64,000 bases of DNA. Origin: Rhizobium ruizarguesonis (GTDB taxonomy: Bacteria; Pseudomonadota; Alphaproteobacteria; Rhizobiales; Rhizobiaceae). Made by a program: the position numbers and the translations under genes. This document shows, piece after piece, positions 47,869 to 55,753 of this stretch. The notes under the pieces are model-generated. The model was given only the letters and a program-made list of their open reading frames with translations. It was not told the origin of the DNA and made no database searches. Position 1 is the first letter of the stretch, and every line of letters begins with the position of its first letter. The DNA is taken from contig NZ_PQIG01000085.1 of the NCBI RefSeq assembly GCF_012349115.1, forward strand, positions 1-64,000, in the 5' to 3' direction.

Positions 47869-48504
47869 ATGTTCGATTATTCGCTCACACACTGGCTTGC
47901 ATTTCTGTCGGCGGCGGTTCTGCTCAATCTCTCGCCCGGTCCCGACATCGCCTTCATCCTCGGCCACACGATGAGAAGCGGAAAGCGCGCCGGTTTTTCC
48001 GCGCTGTTCGGCGTCTGGTCCGGCGCCTGCCTGCATGTGCTGATGGCGGCACTCGGCCTCTCGGCCATACTTGCCGCTTCCGCCGTCGCCTTCTCGACAG
48101 TCAAATGGATCGGCGCCGCCTATCTCGTCTGGCTCGGCATTCAGGCTTTGCGCTCCGGTGGCGGCGGTGGCCTGACAAAGGCCGTCGGTGAAAGATTGCC
48201 GGTGGCAAGGATCTACCGGCAGGGAATCCTGGTGTCGCTGCTCAATCCGAAAGTGGCGATATTCTTCCTGGCCTTCCTGCCGCAATTCGTGGTCGAAGGG
48301 GCAGGGCCGGCATGGGCCCAGCTCCTGCTGCATGGCGGGCTCATCATCGTCGTGGCGGCCTTCATCGAACCGCCGCTCGTCCTTCTCGGAGGGCGCCTTG
48401 CTGACGCGATCAGGCATAATCAAAAAATCGGACTCTGGCTCGATCGCGGCCTCGGGGCGCTTTTCCTGGCGCTCGGTGTCCGTCTCGCCCTCAGCAGCCG
48501 CTGA
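47869..48504 (+). CDS. LysE/RhtB-family exporter
   Basis: 211 residues with six predicted helices. The N terminus (LAFLSAAVLLNLSPGPDIAFILGHTMRSG) carries the LysE-family signature LSPGPD; the middle has a Gly-rich cytoplasmic loop and SLLNPKVAIFFLAFLPQF. Likely amino-acid efflux; the substrate is not predictable. It ends nine bases before the convergent alr stop. Confidence 0.93.
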   Translation: MFDYSLTHWLAFLSAAVLLNLSPGPDIAFILGHTMRSGKRAGFSALFGVWSGACLHVLMAALGLSAILAASAVAFSTVKWIGAAYLVWLGIQALRSGGGGGLTKAVGERLPVARIYRQGILVSLLNPKVAIFFLAFLPQFVVEGAGPAWAQLLLHGGLIIVVAAFIEPPLVLLGGRLADAIRHNQKIGLWLDRGLGALFLALGVRLALSSR

Positions 48505-48513
48505 ATAGGAAGG

Positions 48514-49674
48514 CTATTCCTCGGCCACGTAGCGCCGCTCGTGGCGGAGCCCCATGCTGGTCAGGATCTCGTATCCGATCGTGCCGCATGCCCGCGCCAC
48601 ATCGTCCACCGGCATGTTCTTCCCGAACAGCTCGACATAATCCCCGGCGCGCACGGCGTTGTCAGGCAGGTCGGTGATATCGAAGATCGTCAGGTCCATG
48701 GTGATCCGGCCGGCAACCGGCACCTTGTGTCCGGCGATGAAGCCTTGCCCGCCCTGCGGCACCACCTGGCGCAGTGGCACGCCGCCGCTCGACTGGCCGC
48801 GCATGTAGCCGTCGGCATAGCCGGCCGAGGCGATCGCCAGCCGGCTTTCGCGGCGAAGCTGCAGCGCCCGCCCATAGCTGACGGTCTCGCCGGCTTCGAC
48901 GTTGCGCACCTGGATGATGCGCGCTTCCGCCGTCGCGACTGGCCGCATCGGGTTCGCCATGCCGCTGACCGCTTCGCCGCCATAGAGCGCGATGCCGGGG
49001 CGGGTCAGGTCGAAGTGATAATCCTCACCGAGAAAGATGCCGGCCGAGGCGGCAAGACTTGAATCGATGCCTTCATAGGCGGCGCTAACCCTTTGGAATG
49101 ATTCGAGCTGCTGCCGGTTCATCGCATGGGTGGGATCGTCGGCACAGGCGAGGTGGCTCATGATAAGCACGGGCGCGAAGCTCGCCGGCCGCGAGACGTC
49201 GTCGGCGAGCGTGATCGCATCGTCGATATGCAGTCCGAGCCGGTTGAAGCCGGTATCGACATGCAGCGCGCAGGGGTAGTCGCCGTAATCGGCAAGCACC
49301 GCCATCCAGAAGGCGAGCTGTTCGTCGGAAGAAATCACCGGCACCAGATCGTTTTCGAAGAAGCGTCGCTCGGTGCCCGGCCAGATGCCGGAAAGCACGA
49401 AGATGCGCGCCTCGGGCGCATAGAGGCGAAGTGTTACGCCCTCGTCGACGGTCGCGACGAAGAAGTCGCGGGCGCCGGCCATGTAGAGCGCTTCGCCGGC
49501 ATCCTCGATGCCCATGCCGTAAGCATCCGCCTTGACGACCGCCGAGGCGCGCGCCGCACCGGAGCGGCGCGCCATGTCGCGCCAGTTCTCCGTCAGAGCG
49601 GTCAGGTCGACGGTCAGCCGCAGGCCTGCCGAGGCAAAGTTGTCGTCTTCGGGGGCGTCGAAAAATTCGCTCAT
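48514..49674 (-). CDS. alr: Alanine racemase
   Basis: 386 residues. PLP enzyme supplying D-alanine for peptidoglycan. The PLP lysine is Lys48 in AVVKADAYGMG; the second catalytic Tyr is in ASAGYADGYMRG. Other family blocks: HVDTGFNRLGL, LTRPGIALYGG, GRITMDLTIFD. ATG 49674 is chosen; ATG 49683 is an alternative. A strong terminator-type hairpin lies only 11 bases upstream of the start, so there is hardly room for a separate promoter downstream of it. Confidence 0.95.
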   Translation of the reverse strand: MSEFFDAPEDDNFASAGLRLTVDLTALTENWRDMARRSGAARASAVVKADAYGMGIEDAGEALYMAGARDFFVATVDEGVTLRLYAPEARIFVLSGIWPGTERRFFENDLVPVISSDEQLAFWMAVLADYGDYPCALHVDTGFNRLGLHIDDAITLADDVSRPASFAPVLIMSHLACADDPTHAMNRQQLESFQRVSAAYEGIDSSLAASAGIFLGEDYHFDLTRPGIALYGGEAVSGMANPMRPVATAEARIIQVRNVEAGETVSYGRALQLRRESRLAIASAGYADGYMRGQSSGGVPLRQVVPQGGQGFIAGHKVPVAGRITMDLTIFDITDLPDNAVRAGDYVELFGKNMPVDDVARACGTIGYEILTSMGLRHERRYVAEE

Positions 49675-49685
49675 GATCCGCATCG

Positions 49686-49714
49686 AAAAGAGGCCGGAGA
49701 AGGATTCTCCGGCC
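49686..49714 (-). terminator. Terminator-type hairpin immediately upstream of alr
   Basis: On the minus strand GGCCGGAGAA-TCC-TTCTCCGGCC followed by TCTTTTCG. Perfect 10-bp stem. It would end dnaB transcripts (dnaB stops at 49773) but ends only 11 bases before alr ATG 49674. Confidence 0.75.
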
Positions 49715-49772
49715 AGTTTAAAGGTCAACTATGTCAAGGGAAAGCCCGGCGCTGCACGCAGCATCCGCGCGA

Positions 49773-51275
49773 TCAGTGCTCTTCATATTGGGTGAAGGAG
49801 GGATCGGCGAGATCGGCAAAGCGCGTGAATTCCGCCTGGAAGGCGAGCTTCACCGTGCCTGTTGGCCCGTGGCGCTGCTTGGCGATGATGACGTCGGCCG
49901 TGCCCTTCACCTTGTCGAACAGCGCTTCCCATTCCGGATATTTCGGATCGTGGATGTCGCGCGGCTCCGAATTCTTGACGTAATATTCCTCGCGGAACAC
50001 GAAGAGCACGACGTCGGCGTCCTGCTCGATCGAGCCGGATTCGCGAAGGTCGGAAAGCTGCGGCCGCTTGTCGTCGCGGCTTTCGACCTGGCGCGAAAGC
50101 TGAGACAGCGCGATGATTGGAACGTTGAGTTCCTTGCCGAGCGCCTTCAGGCCGGTGGTGATCTGGGTGATTTCCTGCACGCGGTTGTCGCTGGATTTGC
50201 CCGAGCCGGTCATCAGCTGAATGTAGTCGACCACCAGCACGTCGAGGCCGCGCTGGCGCTTCAGACGGCGCGCGCGGGCCGAAAGCTGGGCGATCGAGAT
50301 GCCGCCGGTCTGGTCGATAAAGAGCGGCACCTTCTGCATCATCATCGAGCAGGCGACGAGCTTTTCGAAATCGGCATCGTTGATGTCGCCGCGGCGGATC
50401 TTCGAGGAGGAGACTTCCGTCTGCTCGGAGATGATACGGGTGGCGAGCTGTTCGGACGACATTTCGAGCGAATAGAAGCCGACAACGCCGCCGTTCTTCG
50501 CCTTCATGCTGCCGTCCGACTGGACTTCGCCTTCGTAGGCGGCGGCGATATTGTAGGCGATGTTGGTGGCAAGCGAGGTCTTGCCCATGCCGGGGCGTCC
50601 GGCAAGCACGATCAAGTCCGACCGCTGCAGGCCGCCCATCTTGGAATCCAGCGAATGGATGCCGGTGGAAATGCCGGAAAGCCCGCCATCACGTTCCTTG
50701 GCGACGGCCGCCATGTCGATCGCCAGCGCGACCGCATCGTTGAAGGCCTGGAAGCCACCGTCGTAGCGGCCGTTTTCCGCCAGTTCGAAGAGGCGGCGTT
50801 CGGTATCCTCGATCTGCGACTGCGGTGGCATGTCGAGCGGCGCGTCATAGGCGATGTTGACGACATCCTCGCCAATGGTGATCAGCGCCCGGCGCAGCGC
50901 CAGGTCGTAGATCGCCCGGCCGTAATCCTCGGCATTGATGACGGTGACGGCATTGCTGACGAGGCTCGCCAGATATTGCGAAACCGTCATGTCGCCGACC
51001 TTTTCGTCGGCTTTCAGGAAGGTCTTGATCGTCACCGGGTTGGCGATCTTGCCCATGCGGATGATATCGCCGGCAACCTCGAAGATCTTCCGGTGCAGCG
51101 GTTCATAGAGATGGATCGGCTTCAGGAAGTCGGACACCCGGTAATAGGCGTCGTTGTTCATCAGGATCGCACCCAGAAGCGCTTGCTCGGCTTCGATATT
51201 GTTGGGTGCTTCGCGATAATGCTGCTCCGACGGGGCAACAGCTGCAATCTTTCGAGCGGCGTCGTTCATCATCAT
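49773..51275 (-). CDS. dnaB: Replicative DNA helicase DnaB
   Basis: 500-residue hexameric helicase of the replication fork. The N-terminal domain has PNNIEAEQALLGAILMNN; the RecA-like core has Walker A AGRPGMGKTS, DLIVLAG, VVDYIQLM (Walker B) and the RESGSIEQDADVV segment near the C terminus. Three ATGs stand in tandem at 51275, 51272 and 51269. No intein or insertion is visible; length is normal. Followed by a terminator and alr. Confidence 0.97.
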   Translation of the reverse strand: MMMNDAARKIAAVAPSEQHYREAPNNIEAEQALLGAILMNNDAYYRVSDFLKPIHLYEPLHRKIFEVAGDIIRMGKIANPVTIKTFLKADEKVGDMTVSQYLASLVSNAVTVINAEDYGRAIYDLALRRALITIGEDVVNIAYDAPLDMPPQSQIEDTERRLFELAENGRYDGGFQAFNDAVALAIDMAAVAKERDGGLSGISTGIHSLDSKMGGLQRSDLIVLAGRPGMGKTSLATNIAYNIAAAYEGEVQSDGSMKAKNGGVVGFYSLEMSSEQLATRIISEQTEVSSSKIRRGDINDADFEKLVACSMMMQKVPLFIDQTGGISIAQLSARARRLKRQRGLDVLVVDYIQLMTGSGKSSDNRVQEITQITTGLKALGKELNVPIIALSQLSRQVESRDDKRPQLSDLRESGSIEQDADVVLFVFREEYYVKNSEPRDIHDPKYPEWEALFDKVKGTADVIIAKQRHGPTGTVKLAFQAEFTRFADLADPSFTQYEEH

Positions 51276-51644
51276 CCGTTCTGTCTTTTTCCAGCTCCGG
51301 ATTTGCAATTCCGGACGCGAAAATCAAGAGGCTACGAAAGGAGCGGGGGCTCGCTTCGCCTAAATCCTGAATGCTGTGCACGTTGTTCGACTTCTCCACA
51401 GTCTTGGGCGACACAAAGGAGAAATACTGGCAGTGTCACCCGCACGACACGGTATGGCGCCGACTCAGCCCATCCGTTTCGGAGAACGCTACTTTAGCGC
51501 GATGCGATAAGGCACGCAGCAAAAACATCCGGAAAATCCCCTTAAAAAAAGCGAACCGATCGGCGGCTCAAATCGAAGGGATGGAAACGAAAAAGCCCGG
51601 CGCGGTGGCCGGGCTTTCCCTCACGCGGATCGCTCCAACGAGAA
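51276..51644. other. Intergenic region between dnaB and rplI
   Basis: About 370 bp on the minus-strand path from rplI to dnaB. It contains the rplI operon terminator (51588-51617) and presumably the dnaB promoter. An imperfect palindrome TCCGGATTTGCAATTCCGGA is near 51295. Frames of 80-124 codons here have no family resemblance and no ribosome binding site. Confidence 0.5.
51588..51617 (-). terminator. Terminator of the rpsF-rpsR-DUF2232-rplI operon
   Basis: On the minus strand AAAGCCCGG (51617-51609) pairs with CCGGGCTTT (51600-51592), with an eight-base loop, followed by TTCG. It starts 27 bases after the rplI stop codon. Confidence 0.85.
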
Positions 51645-52223
51645 TTATGCTTCGTCTTCGTCGACGCCGTCGGCTTCCGGATCGAAGAAGTCTTCCGGAC
51701 GCAGCGCGTCTTCGTCGACGCCGTAGATCGCGTCGACCGAGGTGAGTTCTTCGCCCTTGGCCTGGCGCTCTGCCTCTTCGGCAGAGCGGGCAACGTTCAG
51801 CTCGACGTGGATTTCGACTTCGGCATGCAACTGCAGCTCGACCTTGTGCAGGCCGATCGACTTGATCGGCGTGTTGAGGTGAACCTGGTTGCGGCCGATG
51901 TTGAAGCCTTCGGCGCCGAGAATCTCGACGACGTCACGGGCAGCGACCGAACCATAGAGCTGGCCGGTTTCGCCGGCGGAACGCACGACGATGAAGGACT
52001 TGCCGTCGAGAACGTCGGCGACCTTCTGGGCTTCCGATTTGCGCTCGAGGTTGCGGGCTTCGAGCGTCGCGCGCTCGGCTTCGAAGCGGGTCTTGTTGGC
52101 GGCGTTGGCGCGCAGCGCCTTGCCGAGCGGCAGCAGGTAGTTACGGGCAAAGCCGTCGCGAACCTTTACGGTTTCGCCCATCTGGCCGAGCTTGGAGATG
52201 CGTTCGAGAAGGATGACTTCCAT
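51645..52223 (-). CDS. rplI: 50S ribosomal protein L9
   Basis: 192 residues. L9 binds 23S rRNA and limits frameshifting. The N-terminal domain is typical (MEVILLERISKLGQMGETVKV, GFARNYLLPLGKA), followed by the long connecting helix and a C-terminal domain (GSVAARDVVEIL, IKSIGLHKVELQLH). About 40 extra acidic residues at the C terminus (ending GVDEDEA) make it longer than E. coli L9 (149), as usual in Rhizobiales. AAGGAAA precedes ATG 52223. It is 22 bp downstream of the DUF2232 gene. Confidence 0.97.
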   Translation of the reverse strand: MEVILLERISKLGQMGETVKVRDGFARNYLLPLGKALRANAANKTRFEAERATLEARNLERKSEAQKVADVLDGKSFIVVRSAGETGQLYGSVAARDVVEILGAEGFNIGRNQVHLNTPIKSIGLHKVELQLHAEVEIHVELNVARSAEEAERQAKGEELTSVDAIYGVDEDALRPEDFFDPEADGVDEDEA

Positions 52224-52245
52224 TTTCTTTTTCCTTTCTTGTGTC

Positions 52246-53232
52246 TCAGATTTTCGTATCGGATTGTTTGGGGGCATCAGCATCTTTCGTCGGGGTCAGC
52301 GCGATCGCCTTGCGCGTATCGCTGAGACCGAGAACGAGGATGAGGAGAGCTGGCAGCAGCATGAGCATCGAGGCCAGATAGCAGAGGATGAGAGCCGGTA
52401 TGCGCCAGTCCTTGCCGCGCGTGCGGAAATGCAGCGAGGCGAAACCGGAGAGCATGAAGCCGGCGCCGAAGGTGCCGATCACGGTCGCACCGACCATCGC
52501 CGGAACGCCGCCGAAAAAGCAGGCGGCAAGCCCGGCCAGGAAGATGAAGATCGAGTTGCGGTTCATCCGCAGCGATGAGGGAATATCCTCGCGCGGACGA
52601 AGGCCGCGGCCGGACGCGGCAACGATGCGCACGGCGAAATAATAGGCGGCAAACAGCATGCTGACCCACATGCCGCCCTGCAAAGCCGGCAGCATCAGTA
52701 GGATCAGCGACTTGGTCTGCGCCGTCGCTGCCGGATCGGGCATGAATTCGGGTTGCTGCTGTTTGAGCGAGGTGATCAGCAGATCGACGATGGGATCGGT
52801 GATCTCAGGCCCGTAGCCGATGATCACACCGATGACGATGACGGCAAGCGTCACCAGACCGCAGAGATGCAGCAGGATATCGGAGAGCGGATACCAGGCA
52901 AGCAGATGGTCGGGACCGCCGAGTTCGGAGGCCGGACGCGCCAGATTGGCGAGATGACTGAGCCAACCGGCCGGCAGAAGCGTCACCAGCGTCATGATCA
53001 GCGCGAAGGAAGGCGAGATCAAGATCGCGCCCAGCGCCGCAGCGGTGACGACGGCCGAGACCGCGGCGGCATTGCCCCAGCCGAGCCCGACGATCAGGAT
53101 CGGCAGAGCCGAGGCCGTGTAGAGAAGCGCGCTGAAAAACGACGGCTGCATGCTCGCGCCCAGCACCAGCAGGGCAGCGGTCAATCCGGCGAGTGCGCCG
53201 ATCAGCAGCGTTTTAATGTTCGGTCGTTTCAA
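52246..53232 (-). CDS. DUF2232 polytopic membrane protein
   Basis: 328 residues with about eight hydrophobic segments (YybS-like). Segments include IGALAGLTAALLVLGAS, ALLYTASALPILIVGLGWG, a large central loop (PEFMPDPAATAQTK) and C-terminal helices. Function is unknown; a homologue is kept between rpsR and rplI in many alphaproteobacteria and near rplI in Bacillus. Its place inside a ribosomal operon suggests linkage to growth rate, but the mechanism is open. Confidence 0.88.
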   Translation of the reverse strand: MKRPNIKTLLIGALAGLTAALLVLGASMQPSFFSALLYTASALPILIVGLGWGNAAAVSAVVTAAALGAILISPSFALIMTLVTLLPAGWLSHLANLARPASELGGPDHLLAWYPLSDILLHLCGLVTLAVIVIGVIIGYGPEITDPIVDLLITSLKQQQPEFMPDPAATAQTKSLILLMLPALQGGMWVSMLFAAYYFAVRIVAASGRGLRPREDIPSSLRMNRNSIFIFLAGLAACFFGGVPAMVGATVIGTFGAGFMLSGFASLHFRTRGKDWRIPALILCYLASMLMLLPALLILVLGLSDTRKAIALTPTKDADAPKQSDTKI

Positions 53233-53388
53233 GGTCGCTGTCCTGCTTCATCAAGCAGTTAGAGGATGTTGCTGAATCAAATTCAGAAACGTCTCAACAT
53301 GGGTTTTAACAGTTCCGATCCGCGCCCATCGCGGAAGGGAGAAGGGAAGGCACGAATGCCTTCCCTCAAAGGTGTTGGCGTCGACCGA

Positions 53389-53637
53389 TTAGGCGACGAC
53401 GTAGGGCAGCAGGCCGAGGAAACGGGCGCGCTTGATCGCCTGGGCGAGTTCGCGCTGCTTCTTCTGGGAAACGGCCGTGATGCGGGACGGAACGATCTTG
53501 CCGCGCTCGGAAATGTAGCGCTGCAGCAGGCGTACGTCCTTATAGTCGATCCGCGGCGCGTTGGCGCCGGAGAATGGGCAGGTCTTGCGGCGGCGATGGA
53601 ACGGGCGGCGGACCGGAGCGGAGGAAGTTTCAGACAT
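53389..53637 (-). CDS. rpsR: 30S ribosomal protein S18
   Basis: 82 residues. S18 forms a heterodimer with S6 on the platform of the 30S subunit. Typical sequence: RRPFHRRRKTCPFSG, IDYKDVRLLQRYISERGKIVPSRIT and QRELAQAIKRARFLGLLPY. The single cysteine in KTCPFSG is as in non-zinc-depleted forms. It follows rpsF after 14 bp. Confidence 0.98.
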   Translation of the reverse strand: MSETSSAPVRRPFHRRRKTCPFSGANAPRIDYKDVRLLQRYISERGKIVPSRITAVSQKKQRELAQAIKRARFLGLLPYVVA

Positions 53638-53651
53638 ATCTCAGATCTCCC

Positions 53652-54119
53652 TTATACACGGTCTTCGCGCGGACGGCGCGGACGGTCGTCACGGTCGCCG
53701 AAGCCACCTTCACGCGGCGGACGCGGGCCACGGTCACGATCACCGAAGCCACCTTCACGCGGGCCACGGCCGCCTTCACGCGGACGGTCGTCACGGTCGC
53801 GCTTCTGCATCATGGCAGACGGACCTTCTTCATGCTTCTCGACGGCGATCGTCATGTAGCGAAGAACGTCTTCGCTGATGCGCATCTGACGTTCCATTTC
53901 CTGGACGGCAGCAGCCGGTGCATCGATGTCCATCAGGGCGTAGTGCGCCTTGCGGTTCTTCTTGATGCGGTAGGTGAGGGACTTGAGGCCCCAGTTCTCG
54001 ATACGCCCGACCTTACCGCCATTCGCTTCGATCACACCCTTGTACTGTTCTACGAGGGCGTCGACCTGCTGAGCGGAAATATCCTGCCGGGCAAGGAATA
54101 CATGTTCATAAAGAGCCAT
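53652..54119 (-). CDS. rpsF: 30S ribosomal protein S6 with long Arg/Gly/Asp-rich tail
   Basis: 155 residues. The S6 core (1-100) is typical (MALYEHVFLARQDISAQQV, WGLKSLTYRIKKNRKAHYALM). The last 45-50 residues are a low-complexity tail of repeated PREGGFGDRD-type units. E. coli S6 also has an acidic, glutamylated C-terminal extension, but this one is mixed-charge and RGG-like. First gene of the operon rpsF-rpsR-DUF2232-rplI, preceded by a leader of about 210 nt. Confidence 0.97.
   Translation of the reverse strand: MALYEHVFLARQDISAQQVDALVEQYKGVIEANGGKVGRIENWGLKSLTYRIKKNRKAHYALMDIDAPAAAVQEMERQMRISEDVLRYMTIAVEKHEEGPSAMMQKRDRDDRPREGGRGPREGGFGDRDRGPRPPREGGFGDRDDRPRRPREDRV
53660..53805. repeat. 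Degenerate coding repeats in the S6 tail
   Basis: Units encoding PREGGFGDRD and GPREGG recur three times, giving near-identical DNA blocks (GCCACCTTCACGCGG and CCACGGTCACGATCACCG-like words) about 45 bp apart. Such in-frame repeats can expand or contract by slippage. Confidence 0.75.
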
Positions 54120-54338
54120 GACAGCTTTGCCTTTCTTGCGTTTGGTTCAACCCGATATTCGGCGGCTAAGCCTCAACGACTGCTCCTGATTGGGCGGACC
54201 CAGGCAAGAAAGCGTTTCCGAGACGGTCGAGAGCGGAGACACGGGAGGCTGGAACGCTTCCGTTCCGAACGATTTCCAAAAGGAAACCGGCCCTCCGTTC
54301 AGCCACCAGCCAGAAGACCGGGTTAACGAACAGGGCGG

Positions 54339-54367
54339 CTTATACGGATTTTTCGCGGAAAGGCAAG
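54339..54367 (-). promoter_or_regulatory. Sigma-70-type promoter of the rpsF operon
   Basis: On the minus strand CTTGCC (54367-54362), 17-bp spacer, TATAAG (54344-54339). Predicted start near 54332, leaving a leader of about 210 nt before the rpsF ATG at 54119. Confidence 0.6.
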
Positions 54368-54407
54368 CGCAATCGGGCAATCGAACCCGACGCAAACCGG
54401 TGGGCGG

Positions 54408-54453
54408 AGCATGATGCCGAAAAGTGTGAGCGGTTTTCGGACGACATCATGCT
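54408..54453. repeat. Single-palindrome RIME-like element (copy F)
   Basis: AGCATGATG (54408-54416) with CATCATGCT (54445-54453) around CCGAAAAGTGTGAGCGGTTTTCGG. It is nearly the inverse complement of the second palindrome of copy A at 4433-4478. The companion palindrome is missing here. Confidence 0.8.
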
Positions 54454-54495
54454 CCCATCCTGTTCTAGCGTTGGGCAGGGCGCCCAGGAATATGA

Positions 54496-55539
54496 TCAAA
54501 GCGTCAGCGGATACTGCCGGTGCACCTTGGCAATCTCCGCGAGCACCTCGTCCGAAAGCGTCAGGTCGGCCGCGCCGATATCGATTTTCAGCTGCTCCAT
54601 TGAGGTTGCGCCGATGATGACCGAGGCCATGAAAGGCCTTGATCGGCAGAAGGCGAGCGCCATCGCCGCCGGGTCGAGACCGTAGGTTGCGGCGATCTCC
54701 AGATAGGCTTTGGTCGCCGGCTCCTGCAGCGGCTGAAGGCGGCCGCCGATATCGGGGTTGATCGAACCGCGCGAACCCTTTGGCCTGATGCCATCGACAT
54801 ATTTACCGGAGAGGATGCCGCCGGCGAGCGGCGAATAGGCGAGCAGCCCGACATCCTCGTGATGCGAGAGCTCGGCGAGATCGAGGTCGAAATGACGGTA
54901 GAGCAGATTATATTCGTTCTGGACGCTGGCAACGCGCGGCAGGCTCTTCTGTTCGGAGAGCGTCAGGTATTTCTGTATGCCCCAGGTCGTTTCGTTAGAA
55001 AGGCCGATCGCGCGGATCTTGCCCTCTTTCACCAGCGCGCCGAGCGTTTCCAGGATGTCGAGCATATTGGCGACGGTCTCGTCGCGGTCCTGATTGAAGG
55101 GATTGTAGCTCCAGTTCTGGCGGAAATGGAAATGGCCTCGGTTCGGCCAGTGGATCTGGTAGAGGTCGACGTAATCAGTCTTCAGCCGCGCCAGGCTGGC
55201 CTCGAGCGCCAGGCGGATATTCTTCGCATCGGCACCTTCGCCGCCGCGTATATAGTCGCGGCCGCGGCCCGCGACCTTGGTGGCGAGCACGATATCCCCA
55301 CGCTTGCGGGTCTTCTTGAACCAGCTGCCGATATAGTCTTCGGTCCGGCCCTGTGTCGCGGCCGAAACCGGGGTGGTTGGATAAAGCTCGGCCGTATCGA
55401 AGAAATTGACGCCCTTTTCGACGGCGTAGTCCATCTGCGCATGCGCATCGGCTTCGCTGTTTTGCGAACCCCAGGTCATGGTGCCAAGGCAGATCTCTGA
55501 AACGGAAATCTCGGTGCGGCCTAGTGAATTGTACTTCAT
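54496..55539 (-). CDS. Aldo/keto reductase, Tas-like
   Basis: 347 residues. AKR barrel with the Tas-type N terminus MKYNSLGRTEISVSEICLGT, catalytic region FFDTAELYPTTP, Lys in VLATKVAGRG, His in YQIHWPNRG and GLSNETTWG. Similar to E. coli Tas (346 residues), an NADPH-dependent reductase of unclear role. ATG 55539 gives the family N terminus; the frame stays open to 55671 without support. It is divergent from fabD. Confidence 0.92.
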   Translation of the reverse strand: MKYNSLGRTEISVSEICLGTMTWGSQNSEADAHAQMDYAVEKGVNFFDTAELYPTTPVSAATQGRTEDYIGSWFKKTRKRGDIVLATKVAGRGRDYIRGGEGADAKNIRLALEASLARLKTDYVDLYQIHWPNRGHFHFRQNWSYNPFNQDRDETVANMLDILETLGALVKEGKIRAIGLSNETTWGIQKYLTLSEQKSLPRVASVQNEYNLLYRHFDLDLAELSHHEDVGLLAYSPLAGGILSGKYVDGIRPKGSRGSINPDIGGRLQPLQEPATKAYLEIAATYGLDPAAMALAFCRSRPFMASVIIGATSMEQLKIDIGAADLTLSDEVLAEIAKVHRQYPLTL

Positions 55540-55753
55540 GGAAAAACCTTGGGAGAGAGGTGGAAGCCTTGGGAGGGTCCGCGCAAATCTAGGCTGGATT
55601 TGGCGGAGCGCAAGAGCAAAAACCGGGCTTTTGCGCCGGTGCGAAAGGCTTTGCGGACAACGGGCCGCCACTTGACTCTGCCGGAAAGAATGTCAATTGG
55701 AGGCAAAACAGCCTTAAGGGGCGCAATCAGGGGCATGAGCCAGGGACACGAGA

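Larger units (their letters stand above)
54120..54495. other. Intergenic region upstream of rpsF
   Basis: About 375 bp. It holds the rpsF promoter (54339-54367, minus) with a leader of about 210 nt, and a single-palindrome repeat (54408-54453). Several possible stems occur in the leader, for example GGAACG/CGTTCC (around 54250). Open frames of about 75-82 codons here look spurious. Confidence 0.6.

Noticed and set aside
51371..51745. 124-codon frame on the plus strand between dnaB and rplI
   Set aside because: Runs through the rplI terminator and into antisense rplI; composition is Arg-rich shadow.
53660..53805. Repeats that could suggest a CRISPR or satellite array
   Set aside because: The units are in frame within rpsF and encode the S6 tail, with no spacers.
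54147..54395. Frames of 74-82 codons upstream of rpsF on both strands
   Set aside because: They cover the rpsF promoter and leader; no start signals and no family resemblance.
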